The notes under the pieces were generated by a model. It ran no database searches. It was given only the letters and a program-made list of their open reading frames with translations, and was not told the origin of the DNA. Below are positions 7,970 to 17,378 of a stretch of DNA of 64,000 nt, piece by piece (the first letter of the stretch is position 1; each line of letters starts with the position of its first letter). The position numbers and the translations under genes were made by a program. Origin of the DNA: an uncultured Lachnospiraceae bacterium (GTDB taxonomy: Bacteria > Bacillota > Clostridia > Lachnospirales > Lachnospiraceae); NCBI GenBank assembly GCA_902788555.1, contig CADAKQ010000010.1, positions 1-64,000 on the forward strand. Reading direction: 5' to 3'.

Positions 7970-8959
7970 ATGGAAAACAAAAATATGATAAGTCAGGAAG
8001 AAATCGAAAAAAGTAAAGTGATAATCAACAAGATAAATCAGTACTATTATAGTAAGATGGTAGGTCAGTACAGGCTTGGAACTTCACTTCTTATAGCTAT
8101 TATGTGTAATGGCCACATATTACTTGAGTCTGTTCCGGGACTTGCCAAGACTACTGCGGCAAAGACACTAACCGAGTCTATGAATGGTACATTTTCCAGA
8201 ATACAGTGTACACCCGATCTTCTTCCGAGTGATATAATCGGAACTCAGATATTTAATTATCAGACCAACAATTTTGAAACAAAGCTTGGACCTGTATATG
8301 CTAACTTTGTCCTGCTTGATGAGATAAACCGATCAAGTGCCAAGACGCAGAGTGCGATGCTTGAGGTTATGCAGGAACACCAGACAACTATCGGTGGCGA
8401 GGTATTTAAGATGCCGGATATATTTACTGTTATTGCAACACAAAATCCGATAGAACAGGAGGGTACGTATCTTTTATCTGAGGCACAGCTTGACAGATTT
8501 ATCATAAAAGAAAAGATAGAATATCCAAATCAGGAGGAGGAACTCGAGATACTTAATCGTATAGAAAATAATGTGTTTGCCGAGTCACATCCGGTGGTTT
8601 CACTGGATGATATAAAATATTTACAGCAGCTAGTGGAGAGGGTTTATGTGGACCCTGCCATAAAAAAATATATCATTGCAATAATTGATGCAACCAGACA
8701 TCCGGAAAAGTTTATCAATAAGGAGCTTGCGCAGTATATAACGCTTGGGGCAAGTACCAGAGGAGGCATCGCTCTTATGGAGGTTGCCAAGGCGGTTGCA
8801 CTTATGAATGGAAGAAATTATGTGACACCTGATGATGTAAAGGTACTTATCTATAGTGTTTTAAGACATAGAATCACGCTCAATTTTGCGGCAGTTGCTG
8901 ACAATATAACAGAAGAAAGAATTATAAATGAAATCATAGGAGCAATTCAAACACCATGA
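7970..8959 (+). CDS. MoxR-family AAA+ ATPase (operon 1)
   Basis: MoxR ATPases act as chaperone-like partners of VWA proteins. The 329-residue protein has Walker A SVPGLAKTT, Walker B VLLDEINR followed by SSAKTQSAMLE, sensor 1 ATQNPIEQEG, and the arginine-finger region SEAQLDRF. AGGAG precedes the ATG. It opens an operon of six genes with overlaps or very short gaps (MoxR, DUF58, small membrane protein, two VWA proteins, TPR protein), the layout of Bat-type clusters. Its ATGA stop/start overlap with the next gene indicates coupled translation. Confidence 0.93.
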   Translation: MENKNMISQEEIEKSKVIINKINQYYYSKMVGQYRLGTSLLIAIMCNGHILLESVPGLAKTTAAKTLTESMNGTFSRIQCTPDLLPSDIIGTQIFNYQTNNFETKLGPVYANFVLLDEINRSSAKTQSAMLEVMQEHQTTIGGEVFKMPDIFTVIATQNPIEQEGTYLLSEAQLDRFIIKEKIEYPNQEEELEILNRIENNVFAESHPVVSLDDIKYLQQLVERVYVDPAIKKYIIAIIDATRHPEKFINKELAQYITLGASTRGGIALMEVAKAVALMNGRNYVTPDDVKVLIYSVLRHRITLNFAAVADNITEERIINEIIGAIQTP

Positions 8960-9831
8960 TGGATTATATAACAAGAATAAAAGCAAATGTAAGCATATAT
9001 TCGACCAAGAAGACGGACAATGTTTTCGATGGCTCATATAAGTCAGTATATAAGGGCAACAGTCTTAATTTTGAGGATTTAAGAGAATATGTCTTAGGCG
9101 ACAATATAAGAGACATCGACTGGAAGGCTTCATCAAGAAGCAGAACTCTTCTCGTGAAAAGATATATAGCTGAAAAAAAACATAATATCATGCTTGTCTT
9201 TGATACAGGTAAGAAAATGCTCGCAGATACGAGAGGACTTGAGACTAAAAAAGAAGTTGGTCTTATAGCCGGTGGGACTGCGGCTTATATTGCATGCAAA
9301 AACGGAGATTATGTAGGCTCTGTTTTCAATAAAAACGGCATGATAGAATACGGTCAGTTAAGAACCGGACTTGTTAATCTTGAAAGGCTTATTACCTTAT
9401 ATGACAGAGCTGTTTTTAATGAGGAAAGTGGAGATTTAAATAAGTCTCTCGGATTTATACTTAAAAATATAAAACGCAAGATGATAATATTTGTGGTTAC
9501 GGATGCGGCAGGTATAATGAGCGTCAGTGACAATACATTAAAAAAGTTAAGAGTAATGCATGATGTTTTATTTATCAATATAAGCGATGCGGATTTTACT
9601 TCCGGCAGCTCATATGATTTTGACAAGTCGGAATATTTACCGGATTTTTTTGCAGGAAATAAAAAGCTGAATGCTTTGGAGCAAAATATAAAAAAAGAGC
9701 TTTATGAGCAAAACGAGAAAAAGCTTTTAAGACATGGAATTGTTTTTACAGAAATAGATAAAAAAGAGGATGTAACGGAAAAAATAGTTCTTTTATTGGA
9801 GAAACATAAGTATGCAAATAACAGGCGGTAA
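8956..9831 (+). CDS. DUF58 domain protein (operon 1)
   Basis: 291 residues with the DUF58 signature GDNIRDIDWKASSRSRTLLVK near residues 50-70; the downstream half has the alternating strands of a VWA-like fold (IMLVFDTGKKM). Unlike many DUF58 proteins it has no N-terminal membrane pair, so it is probably soluble or held by its partners. DUF58 proteins always travel with MoxR; a biochemical function is not known. It shares 4 bp (ATGA) with the MoxR gene and overlaps the next gene by 20 bp. Confidence 0.88.
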   Translation: MMDYITRIKANVSIYSTKKTDNVFDGSYKSVYKGNSLNFEDLREYVLGDNIRDIDWKASSRSRTLLVKRYIAEKKHNIMLVFDTGKKMLADTRGLETKKEVGLIAGGTAAYIACKNGDYVGSVFNKNGMIEYGQLRTGLVNLERLITLYDRAVFNEESGDLNKSLGFILKNIKRKMIIFVVTDAAGIMSVSDNTLKKLRVMHDVLFINISDADFTSGSSYDFDKSEYLPDFFAGNKKLNALEQNIKKELYEQNEKKLLRHGIVFTEIDKKEDVTEKIVLLLEKHKYANNRR

Positions 9832-10318
9832 AGTAGGTAGTCTAAGTGACTGGATAACTGTGGGACTTCAGGATATGTATTCATACACATTATGGATTAT
9901 TATTATTCTGATTATTCTGGCATTTGTTCCACCACTCATTTGGATTATTACTTTTATAAACAAAAAAAGGAAAAATATAATTGCAGATGAAAATGAGCCG
10001 GTCAAAATTGTAGATATCAAAGAAGCAAGACAAAAGTATATTGCATTGCTTCAGGATATAAAGGACAAGTATAATCAGGGTAAGCTCTCAAAACGGCATG
10101 CATATCAACAGCTTAGCAGAGCTATAAGACATTTTGTCTATGATGTAACCGGAATAAAGGTTCAGAATTACACGCTTAGTGAGATAAAACAGCTCAATAT
10201 TCCGAGACTTTACTATCTTATAGATGAATGCTATGAGCCGGAGTTTTCGAAGCAGGGCGATGGAGAGATTACAGAAACCATAGATAAAGCAGGAAGGATA
10301 ATCACTGAATGGAATTGA
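9812..10318 (+). CDS. Small single-pass membrane protein of the MoxR/VWA operon
   Basis: 168 residues: a short N-terminus, one membrane helix at about residues 27-49 (LWIIIILIILAFVPPLIWII), then a basic and helical cytoplasmic part. Position between DUF58 and the VWA genes is that of DUF4381-type proteins of Bat operons, and the helical tail (KLSKRHAYQQLSRAIRHFV) fits that family loosely. The start lies inside the DUF58 gene. I infer that it anchors or regulates the VWA partners; nothing in the sequence shows catalysis. Confidence 0.75.
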   Translation: MQITGGKVGSLSDWITVGLQDMYSYTLWIIIILIILAFVPPLIWIITFINKKRKNIIADENEPVKIVDIKEARQKYIALLQDIKDKYNQGKLSKRHAYQQLSRAIRHFVYDVTGIKVQNYTLSEIKQLNIPRLYYLIDECYEPEFSKQGDGEITETIDKAGRIITEWN

Positions 10319-11307
10319 TGTATAAGTGGGTTTTATATATTGGAATTCCTGTGGTAATTATACTGCCTTTTATTGTGATTAAGAAAAAAAACAGCTATAA
10401 GGACAGTATAAAGGCTGCAAATGTTTCATATGTAAAGGATAATCCACAGTTTAGGAAAAAGGTAATTATATATAAGATAATGGGATTTATTGCTCTGGCA
10501 GGATTGTGGTTTTCGATAGCGATAAGCTTCATAATGGTTTCAAGACCTGTTGAAGTAAAGACAATTTCCAAAACCTTAAGGAACAGGGATATATTTTTAT
10601 GTCTTGATATATCGGATTCAATGGATGAACTCAATCAATATATATGTGATGATTTAAAGGAGCTTGTAAACGGACTTGATGGTGAGCGGTTCGGCATAAC
10701 CATTTTTTGCGGTAAATCAGTTGTACTTGTTCCGCTTACTACTGACTATGATTATGTGTTGAATGAGATAGATAAGCTTAATGAAGCATTTCAAAAGAGT
10801 ATGTCGTATTGGAACTGGTACAATGATTTCGATTTGGAAACATACGAATATAAGTATGCAGGTACTTTAAGTGATTATGGAAGTTCATTAATCGGTGACG
10901 GTCTTGCAGCCTGTCTTTTTGATTTTCCGGATTTAAGAGAGGATAGCGAGCGTGCAAGGATTATAATTCTTTCAACGGACAACGAGGTCTACGGACAACA
11001 GTTAGTTACGGTGGATGAGGCTACAGACCTTTGTGCCAAGTACGGTGTAAAGGTGTTTGCACTTGGACCGGATTATGTATATGATGAAGAAGGCTTTAAA
11101 AGGGATATAGAAAAAACAGGTGGTCAGTATTATAAGATAAAAAAACAATCTGCCGTGCAGGAGGTTATAGATGCCATAAGTGTTACGGATGCTTCTGATA
11201 CTGAGGAAATTGAAACCATTATAACTGACAGACCGAAGCTTTTATTTTATATTTTACTGGCGAGTTTGGGAGTATATTTTATAGCCGGAAGAAAGGTAAG
11301 ATTATGA
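10309..11307 (+). CDS. VWA-domain membrane protein, BatA-like
   Basis: 332 residues: two N-terminal membrane helices (about 4-24 and 58-80), a von Willebrand factor A domain, and a C-terminal helix (about 308-325). The metal-dependent adhesion site is intact: DISDS after FLCLD gives the DxSxS motif, a Thr lies in PLTTDYD, and STDNE supplies the distal Asp. It is the MIDAS-bearing partner expected for MoxR. AGGA lies 10 nt before the first ATG; a second in-frame ATG at 10318 is less well spaced. It overlaps both neighbours by a few bases. Confidence 0.88.
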   Translation: MELMYKWVLYIGIPVVIILPFIVIKKKNSYKDSIKAANVSYVKDNPQFRKKVIIYKIMGFIALAGLWFSIAISFIMVSRPVEVKTISKTLRNRDIFLCLDISDSMDELNQYICDDLKELVNGLDGERFGITIFCGKSVVLVPLTTDYDYVLNEIDKLNEAFQKSMSYWNWYNDFDLETYEYKYAGTLSDYGSSLIGDGLAACLFDFPDLREDSERARIIILSTDNEVYGQQLVTVDEATDLCAKYGVKVFALGPDYVYDEEGFKRDIEKTGGQYYKIKKQSAVQEVIDAISVTDASDTEEIETIITDRPKLLFYILLASLGVYFIAGRKVRL

Positions 11308-12254
11308 AGATAAATCCTATTATACCTATATGGGCCATGACACTCATATGTGTATTTTTTCTTTTGATGAAAAGAAAAGGGAAATTAAATTTTATAAGAC
11401 AGATAGTTATAGTAATTCTTTTATTTACAATCAACACAAGAATCATGGTAGAGGATGAAAATGTTCAGGCGGTCACTCAGGATGTTGATGTATTATTTGT
11501 TGTGGACAATACCATAAGTATGCTTGCAGAGGACTATAATGGTAATGGAAGAAGACTTGATGCCGTAAAGGCAGATTGTATGTATATCGCAAACAGTCTT
11601 CCTACTGCCAATTATTCGGTTATTACTATGGGAAATAATGCTGATAAAACCATACCATATACAAATGATATTAATTTACTTGAACAGGTTTTAAAGGCTT
11701 TAAACGGGCAGACAAGGCTATATGCAAAGGGTACATCCTTTGATGATGCACTGACTTTGCTTGAAAAGGATTTGGATAATGACAGGGACAATTATCAAAT
11801 TGTTTTCTTTATAAGTGACGGTGAGATAACAAGTGATGAAAAGCTTAAAAGTTATTCGAAGCTTGATGATAATATAGATGATGGAGCGGTGCTTGGATAT
11901 GGAACCGTTGACGGTGGACCGATGAAGGCTTCTTCCTTTGCAGGGGAAGATTCCGAACCGGAATATCTTTATTATTATGATGCTAAGTACAATAAAGTAA
12001 AGGCAGTTTCCTGTATTGACGAGGATAATCTGAAGAGCATTGCAAAGGATATGGGAGTCGACTATATACATATGACAAAGCAGTCGGACATCGATGTGAA
12101 GCTAAGTGAGATAAAAAAGGATATCGGCGAGCTTGAGTATGGAAAAAACGGGAAAAAAGGATACAGGGATATATATTACTATTTTGTTATCCCGCTTTTA
12201 ATAATTCTTATATATGATTTTGTTTATTACAGAAGAAAGGTTAAAATAAGATGA
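11304..12254 (+). CDS. VWA-domain membrane protein, BatB-like
   Basis: 316 residues, two N-terminal hydrophobic segments (about 7-20 and 29-43), a VWA domain and a C-terminal helix near 290-307. The adhesion site reads DNTIS, so the first Ser of DxSxS is Thr; the distal ISDGE loop is kept. That substitution is tolerated in some VWA proteins, so metal binding remains likely. It overlaps the preceding VWA gene by 4 bp (ATGA) and the following TPR gene by 4 bp. With the previous protein it forms the usual pair of paralogues in Bat operons. Confidence 0.87.
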   Translation: MKINPIIPIWAMTLICVFFLLMKRKGKLNFIRQIVIVILLFTINTRIMVEDENVQAVTQDVDVLFVVDNTISMLAEDYNGNGRRLDAVKADCMYIANSLPTANYSVITMGNNADKTIPYTNDINLLEQVLKALNGQTRLYAKGTSFDDALTLLEKDLDNDRDNYQIVFFISDGEITSDEKLKSYSKLDDNIDDGAVLGYGTVDGGPMKASSFAGEDSEPEYLYYYDAKYNKVKAVSCIDEDNLKSIAKDMGVDYIHMTKQSDIDVKLSEIKKDIGELEYGKNGKKGYRDIYYYFVIPLLIILIYDFVYYRRKVKIR

Positions 12255-13000
12255 AAAAGAAAGTATTGTTAATTATATATCTGTTTTATCTTGTTATAGT
12301 GGGAAAGCTTCTTTTCACCTATGTATATAATGAAAAAATTATAAAAAAGGTGGAGCGGGAGAATTATGCCAAAAGTGCAGAAATGCTTACATTTGCCAAT
12401 TTTTATCAGCCATATATAGCACACTATAATCGTGGTGACATTTTTTATAAACAGGGGAATTATAGTGAAGCGATAAAGGAGTATAATAAGGCATTGGAAT
12501 ATAAGCTGCCGGAGAAAAAAGAGTGTCCGATAAGGATTAATCTTGCACTTTCAATTATTAAGATGATACCCAACGATTATGCTTCAAAGGATAACATAGA
12601 TTCTTCCATAGCATCTTTAAAGGAAGCACGGGATGTCCTTCTTTTTGACGGCTGTGCCAATGATGAGGGAACCGGACACAGTTATAAGGCACAAAAGCTT
12701 AAGGATGAGATAGATGATATGATTGAAGAGCTGGAAGAAATAAAGGAAGAGCAGAATCAAAGTAATGACAATCAGGGTGATGAAAACGAAGATGAAAATG
12801 ACAGTCAAAATGATAATCAGAATGACAATAATCAGGACAGCACCGAAACAGATGCCGAGGAACAGCATATAAATGATATAGAACAGCAGTTTATGGAACA
12901 GCAGGAGCAGGCGTATGAGGAAAGACAGGAGGAAATGCAGTCTATTCAGGAAATGTATAATTTTGATTTTAATTTTGGCGGTGATGAAGGAATATGGTAA
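12251..13000 (+). CDS. TPR-containing membrane-anchored protein, BatC-like
   Basis: 249 residues. An N-terminal membrane helix (residues 4-25) is followed by a tetratricopeptide pair (HYNRGDIFYKQGNYSEAIKEY and its neighbour, about residues 55-120), a low-complexity acidic Asn/Asp/Glu region (about 160-205) and a Glu/Gln-rich helix. TPR proteins commonly close Bat operons, where they are thought to help assemble the complex. Last gene of operon 1, ended by a strong bidirectional terminator. Confidence 0.8.
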   Translation: MKKKVLLIIYLFYLVIVGKLLFTYVYNEKIIKKVERENYAKSAEMLTFANFYQPYIAHYNRGDIFYKQGNYSEAIKEYNKALEYKLPEKKECPIRINLALSIIKMIPNDYASKDNIDSSIASLKEARDVLLFDGCANDEGTGHSYKAQKLKDEIDDMIEELEEIKEEQNQSNDNQGDENEDENDSQNDNQNDNNQDSTETDAEEQHINDIEQQFMEQQEQAYEERQEEMQSIQEMYNFDFNFGGDEGIW

Positions 13001-13004
13001 ATAA

Positions 13005-13043
13005 AAATAACGGTTCTCAAATAGCTTTTGAGAACCGTTATTT
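13005..13043. terminator. Bidirectional terminator between operon 1 and degV
   Basis: AAATAACGGTTCTCAAA (13005-13021) pairs perfectly with TTTGAGAACCGTTATTT (13027-13043) around the loop TAGCT. T-runs on both strands serve the two convergent genes. Confidence 0.92.
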
Positions 13044-13910
13044 TTATCGGTCTTTAACAACAATTGCAGTTCCGATAGAGTCTATGCCTACGTGACAGGC
13101 GATGCTGCATGATAGGGGAAGATAATATGAATCGTATTCAGGAAAAGCATCGTTTATCATATCAAGCCAAGCATCTGCATCCTCACTTTTTTCAAATGTT
13201 CCGGCTGTACCTATAGAAAGCTTTTCTTTTGGATAGCTTTTAAAGCGTGTTTCCAAATCCTTTGTTAAGGCTTCAACCATTTTTTGCTTTGCGTTGTTAA
13301 TGCCTCTTACCTTTGCAAATGCATCAAGCTTTTCACCCTGTATGGTAAGAACAGGTTTTAAATTGATAACGGTTGCTATCGCTGCACCGGCAGAGGTAAC
13401 TCTTCCGCTTTTTTTTAGATATTCAAGCGAATTTACCGTTATATATATACTGGCGTTATATGCATTTTTTTCGAGCTTTTCTTTTATTTCCTTTGCAGAG
13501 AGTCCGCTATCGGCATAAGCCTTTGCATCATATACGGATTCGTACAAGGAAAGTGAAATTCTATGGTTGTCTGCTACCTGAACCTTTCCGTTATAATTTT
13601 TTGAAAATGCCATTGCCGTTGCACATGAACCGCTTAATCCGCTTGACATAGGTATGTAAACAAGCTCATCATATCCCTGCTTTAATATTTTGTCCCACAT
13701 TTCGCTTACGGCACCTATGGCGGGCTGTGAGGAATGAATATCAAGACCTTTTCTCATAGCCTCATATAAATCCGAATGTGTTACATCTATCCCCTCAAGA
13801 TAATCCTTGTCGTCAATTATGACCGGCATAGGCAGAACAAATATGCCGTCCTCTTCTCCCTTTTTTAAGGTGATACCACTGTTGGTATCTGTCATTATTG
13901 CGGTTTTCAT
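13044..13910 (-). CDS. DegV family fatty-acid-binding protein
   Basis: DegV/FakB proteins bind a fatty acid and, in Firmicutes, present it to fatty-acid kinase FakA. 288 residues with the N-terminal IMTDTNSG motif, the middle IPMSSGLSGS motif that contacts the carboxylate, and VNSLEYLKKSGR(V) typical of the family. The start was moved to 13910, where AGGAG lies just upstream; the longer frame would run through the divergent promoter. No fakA is in the window. A -10 (TATAAT) and -35 (TTGTTG) lie upstream. Confidence 0.9.
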   Translation of the reverse strand: MKTAIMTDTNSGITLKKGEEDGIFVLPMPVIIDDKDYLEGIDVTHSDLYEAMRKGLDIHSSQPAIGAVSEMWDKILKQGYDELVYIPMSSGLSGSCATAMAFSKNYNGKVQVADNHRISLSLYESVYDAKAYADSGLSAKEIKEKLEKNAYNASIYITVNSLEYLKKSGRVTSAGAAIATVINLKPVLTIQGEKLDAFAKVRGINNAKQKMVEALTKDLETRFKSYPKEKLSIGTAGTFEKSEDADAWLDMINDAFPEYDSYYLPLSCSIACHVGIDSIGTAIVVKDR

Positions 13911-13946
13911 TTGAATTACTCCTATTATTTTTTTTAAACAAAGATG

Positions 13947-14017
13947 ATTATAACACACCGGTACTATCACAACAACAAAAAAATAAATTTGACAATATAT
14001 ATCGGCAATGATAAATT
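13947..14017. promoter_or_regulatory. Divergent promoters for degV (-) and MoxR operon 2 (+)
   Basis: Minus strand: TTGTTG (13970-13975), 17-nt spacer, TATAAT (13947-13952) with an upstream TG. Plus strand: TTGACA (13989-13994), 17-nt spacer, TAAATT (14012-14017). The two -35 boxes are 13 bp apart, so polymerases would compete. Confidence 0.65.
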
Positions 14018-14048
14018 TTATTCAGATTATATTTGTTTGGAGGAAACT

Positions 14049-15011
14049 ATGGCGGATAGTAATTATAAAGATGCAGCATCGCTTGCAAAGGCGATAAGTG
14101 ACAATGTCTCGAAGGTAATAGTTGATAAAGAGGAACAGATTAAGCTTATAATAACAGGTATACTTGCCGGAGGACATATTCTTATTGAGGATAATCCGGG
14201 GACAGGTAAAACTATGCTTGCGAAGGCATTTGCAAAAAGTCTTGCGGTTGAGTTTAAGAGAGTTCAGTTTACGCCGGATCTTATGCCTTCAGATATAACG
14301 GGACTAAATGTGTTTAATCAGAAGGAGTCAGAATTCAGACTTGTAAAAGGACCTGTATTTACCAATATACTTCTTGCCGATGAGATAAATCGTGCAACTC
14401 CCAGAACACAATCAAGTCTTCTTGAAGCTATGGAGGAAAAACAGGTTACCATTGATGGGCAGACCATTAAATTAGATGAGCCTTTTATAGTTTTTGCGAC
14501 AGAAAATCCGGTTGAAACAAGCGGAACCTATCCTTTGCCGGAGGCAGAGCTTGACAGATTTTTGATTAAGCTTTCGATGGGAGAAAATGACAAGGAAACA
14601 GAGCTTGATATCATAGAAAAATATATAGAAAGTACACCTGTTGATGAGATTACGAGTGTATGTACTTCCGCAGATATCATGGAAAAGAGGCAGGAGATAA
14701 AGAAGGTTTTTGTACATGAAAGTGTAAGAGGATATATGGTTGATATAGTGCTTGCAACAAGAAAAAGCAGTAAGCTTAATCTGGGTGTCAGTACGAGAGG
14801 AACGCTCGCCCTTGTAAGATGCTGTCAGGCTTATGCTGCAATAAGCGGACGAAGCTATGTTGAACCGGATGATGTAAAAAAGCTTGCTCCGTATGTTTTG
14901 GGACACAGGATTCTTTCCTTTGGAGCAGCAGGAGATTTCGGACGAAACGGAAATATAATTTCAGAGATAGTTGAAGGAGTAGAAGTACCTGTTGAGGATT
15001 GGAAGGCATAA
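14049..15011 (+). CDS. MoxR-family AAA+ ATPase (operon 2)
   Basis: 320-residue paralogue of the MoxR protein at 7970. It shows Walker A DNPGTGKTM, Walker B ILLADEINR with ATPRTQSSLLE, ATENPVETSG as sensor 1 and PEAELDRF. The canonical GxGKT loop differs from the LAKTT loop of the first copy, so the two belong to different MoxR subgroups. I chose ATG 14049, preceded by GGAGG; the frame extends 35 codons further up, through the promoter. The DUF58 gene follows after 6 bp. Confidence 0.93.
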   Translation: MADSNYKDAASLAKAISDNVSKVIVDKEEQIKLIITGILAGGHILIEDNPGTGKTMLAKAFAKSLAVEFKRVQFTPDLMPSDITGLNVFNQKESEFRLVKGPVFTNILLADEINRATPRTQSSLLEAMEEKQVTIDGQTIKLDEPFIVFATENPVETSGTYPLPEAELDRFLIKLSMGENDKETELDIIEKYIESTPVDEITSVCTSADIMEKRQEIKKVFVHESVRGYMVDIVLATRKSSKLNLGVSTRGTLALVRCCQAYAAISGRSYVEPDDVKKLAPYVLGHRILSFGAAGDFGRNGNIISEIVEGVEVPVEDWKA

Positions 15012-15017
15012 TTATTT

Positions 15018-16139
15018 ATGAAATTGGTTGTTGCGATTTTAATAGCAATTTTTATATATGTATTTCAAAAGAAGCTTTATGAAAGCTTGTGGGATGATAA
15101 GCTTGATGTAAGCGTGGATTTTCATGATACCTATCTTAATCAGGGAGAGTCCTCGTATATTACCGAGGTAGTCAATAATGCTAAGTTTCTTCCACTTTCC
15201 TTGCTGCATGTAAAGTTTGCCGCACCTAAGAATTTTACCTTTGAGGACAAGGAAAATGCAGCCATCTCAGATTCCTATTACAGAAACGATGTTTTTTCTA
15301 TTATGCCGCAAAGCAGGATAACGCGTAGGCTTTATTTTACTGCACATAAAAGAGGGTATTATGTGATTGATGGAGCAAATGTCATCTCCAGAGATTTCTT
15401 TCTTACAAAAAATTTTGCTAAAAATATAACTCATAAATCAGATATCTACGTTTTTCCGGAAAAATATGATGATATAAAGCTTGAATCCATGTTCAGTATG
15501 GTTATTGGTGATATAGAAAGTCAAAGGAGTCTTCTGGAGGATCCGTTTACCTTTCGCGGAATAAGGGATTATGACAGTTCATTTAATATGAAAAAAATCA
15601 ACTGGAAGGCTACTGCAAAAACGGGAAGTCTTATGGTAAATGTGTATAATCATACATCTCTGCAAAATATAAAGGTTCTTCTCAACCTTGATACTAACAA
15701 TATGATAAAAGCCGAGTATATGGATGAGATAAGTATCTGTCTTGCAAGCTCGGTATGCAGATTTTTTCTTATGCGTAATCTTAATGTGGCCATAGCTTCA
15801 AACGGTTTGGATATAGTTACGGAAAGTATGGGAGAAATCGCACTCGGAGCATCCTTAAAGCACCTTTTATCCATAGATAAATATCTGGCACGTATCAAAA
15901 ATAATTCCAGAGATGATGCCTTTTTATCAATTGTTGATAAGGAGCTTGAAGTAAAAGAAAGAAATATGACATATATAATTATTTCGCCGTATTATAAAGA
16001 GGATTTATTGAAAAAACTGGATTACATGAGAGATATGGGTATAGATGTATTTATGCTTGTCCCTTATTATAATATTCACGGCTTCAGTAAAATTCGTTCC
16101 TATATGCAAGGCTGGGAGGTGAATATATATGAGACATAA
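15018..16139 (+). CDS. DUF58 domain membrane protein (operon 2)
   Basis: 373 residues. One N-terminal membrane helix (about 3-16), a beta-rich extracytoplasmic-looking segment, then the DUF58 signature FRGIRDYDSSFNMKKINWKA around residues 180-200 and a VWA-like C-terminal half. It is longer than the operon 1 homologue because it keeps the N-terminal part. It overlaps the next gene by 11 bp. Confidence 0.87.
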   Translation: MKLVVAILIAIFIYVFQKKLYESLWDDKLDVSVDFHDTYLNQGESSYITEVVNNAKFLPLSLLHVKFAAPKNFTFEDKENAAISDSYYRNDVFSIMPQSRITRRLYFTAHKRGYYVIDGANVISRDFFLTKNFAKNITHKSDIYVFPEKYDDIKLESMFSMVIGDIESQRSLLEDPFTFRGIRDYDSSFNMKKINWKATAKTGSLMVNVYNHTSLQNIKVLLNLDTNNMIKAEYMDEISICLASSVCRFFLMRNLNVAIASNGLDIVTESMGEIALGASLKHLLSIDKYLARIKNNSRDDAFLSIVDKELEVKERNMTYIIISPYYKEDLLKKLDYMRDMGIDVFMLVPYYNIHGFSKIRSYMQGWEVNIYET

Positions 16140-17337
16140 AATTGAACTTTTCAGAGGACTTGCAAGCCTTATTTATGAGTGGCTTTTCACGGTGCTTATC
16201 GCATACTTTGTGATAGTTATATTTATGGGTAAAAGACCTGAGGCGTTTATAGAAACAGCAATATTATTGATATATATTGTATCGTATCTTATCAGAAAAA
16301 ATGCCGGATATAATATCTGGATTTTTCTGGTACATTTAATTCTTGCTATCGGACTTTATTTTCTGCCGTTTTCCATTGGGACAAAATGGTTGCTGATAGG
16401 AATTACCGTATATCAGATGAGCGAAGCTTTTTTATATGAAAAAAGAGGAAATTTTGCAAACTTTACAGATGTACCGTGGCCAACGTTTTTTGTAAGCGTA
16501 ATTATATATGCTTATGGTTTTGCGACAAAGAGCAGTCTGCTTAAAACAGGTGCATATGTTATTCCCTTAATTCTTATAATAATTTATCTTTTGATAATAT
16601 ATCTTGATGGATTAAAGGGATATCTTGCCTCAACTAAAAACGTATCAGGAATACCGGTAAAAAGTATAGTTTCCACAAACTCACTTATCGTTGTATTGAT
16701 AATATTATCTTTATTTGTGGGAATATTTTTAGGATACGTGTTTGGACTTGATGAAGCGCTTTACAAGGCATTAAGAGGCTTACTTTATGTCTTGTCCTAT
16801 ATTATATTTGCAATCAGATTATTGTTGTTGCTTTTAATCAGACCGCTTACTCAAACATCAGATGAAAAAATATATGAGGAGCAGGGGAGGTTAAGCTCAT
16901 TTATATCGGGACATGCGGATGATGTTGTCGGTATTCTTGATATTATTTATAAAACATGTGCTATTATCCTTGTAATTTATATCCTATATAAGGCAGCGAT
17001 AATCATAATTCGTTTACTTATGAAAAAAAGAAGCGTAAAGGGAGACAAGGTAGAGGAGGCTTACGTAAAAAAAAGAAATGTAAGGGAAAAAAAGATAAAA
17101 AAAGAACAGTATGGCTATGGTTCGAGTGAGCTAAAGCTAAGGAAGCTGTATCGCGAGAGAATACTTAGATATAAGTATGACATAAGGCTTGACAAATCAA
17201 AGACACCTACGGAGATAAGGGATGAATTATATAACGGAAGTATAGATGATGTAGGTGATATAACAAAAGCATATCGTGATGTAAGATATGGAGGTAAAAA
17301 AGCTACAAAGGATATGCTCAGGCTGTTTGATAAATAA
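16129..17337 (+). CDS. Polytopic membrane protein of MoxR operon 2, DUF4129-like tail
   Basis: 402 residues with about eight or nine membrane helices through residue 300, followed by a basic cytoplasmic tail ending in a helical block (KLYRERILRYKYDIRLDKSKTPTEIRDEL) that looks like the DUF4129 region of transglutaminase-like proteins. In many MoxR-DUF58 clusters the third gene is a membrane transglutaminase; here no catalytic Cys-His-Asp core is seen between the helices and the tail, so that domain appears to be missing. GGGAGGTG precedes the ATG. Its function is unknown. Confidence 0.7.
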   Translation: MRHKIELFRGLASLIYEWLFTVLIAYFVIVIFMGKRPEAFIETAILLIYIVSYLIRKNAGYNIWIFLVHLILAIGLYFLPFSIGTKWLLIGITVYQMSEAFLYEKRGNFANFTDVPWPTFFVSVIIYAYGFATKSSLLKTGAYVIPLILIIIYLLIIYLDGLKGYLASTKNVSGIPVKSIVSTNSLIVVLIILSLFVGIFLGYVFGLDEALYKALRGLLYVLSYIIFAIRLLLLLLIRPLTQTSDEKIYEEQGRLSSFISGHADDVVGILDIIYKTCAIILVIYILYKAAIIIIRLLMKKRSVKGDKVEEAYVKKRNVREKKIKKEQYGYGSSELKLRKLYRERILRYKYDIRLDKSKTPTEIRDELYNGSIDDVGDITKAYRDVRYGGKKATKDMLRLFDK

Positions 17338-17339
17338 AT

Positions 17340-17378
17340 CCCGGTTTGTATGAACATCGTCAGCAGACCGGGGTTTAT
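17340..17378. terminator. Terminator between MoxR operon 2 and the DHH gene
   Basis: CCCGGT (17340-17345) pairs with ACCGGG (17367-17372) around a long loop, with TTTATTTTATTT on the plus side and an AT-rich stretch on the other. It separates two convergent genes; weaker than the others in the window. Confidence 0.55.
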
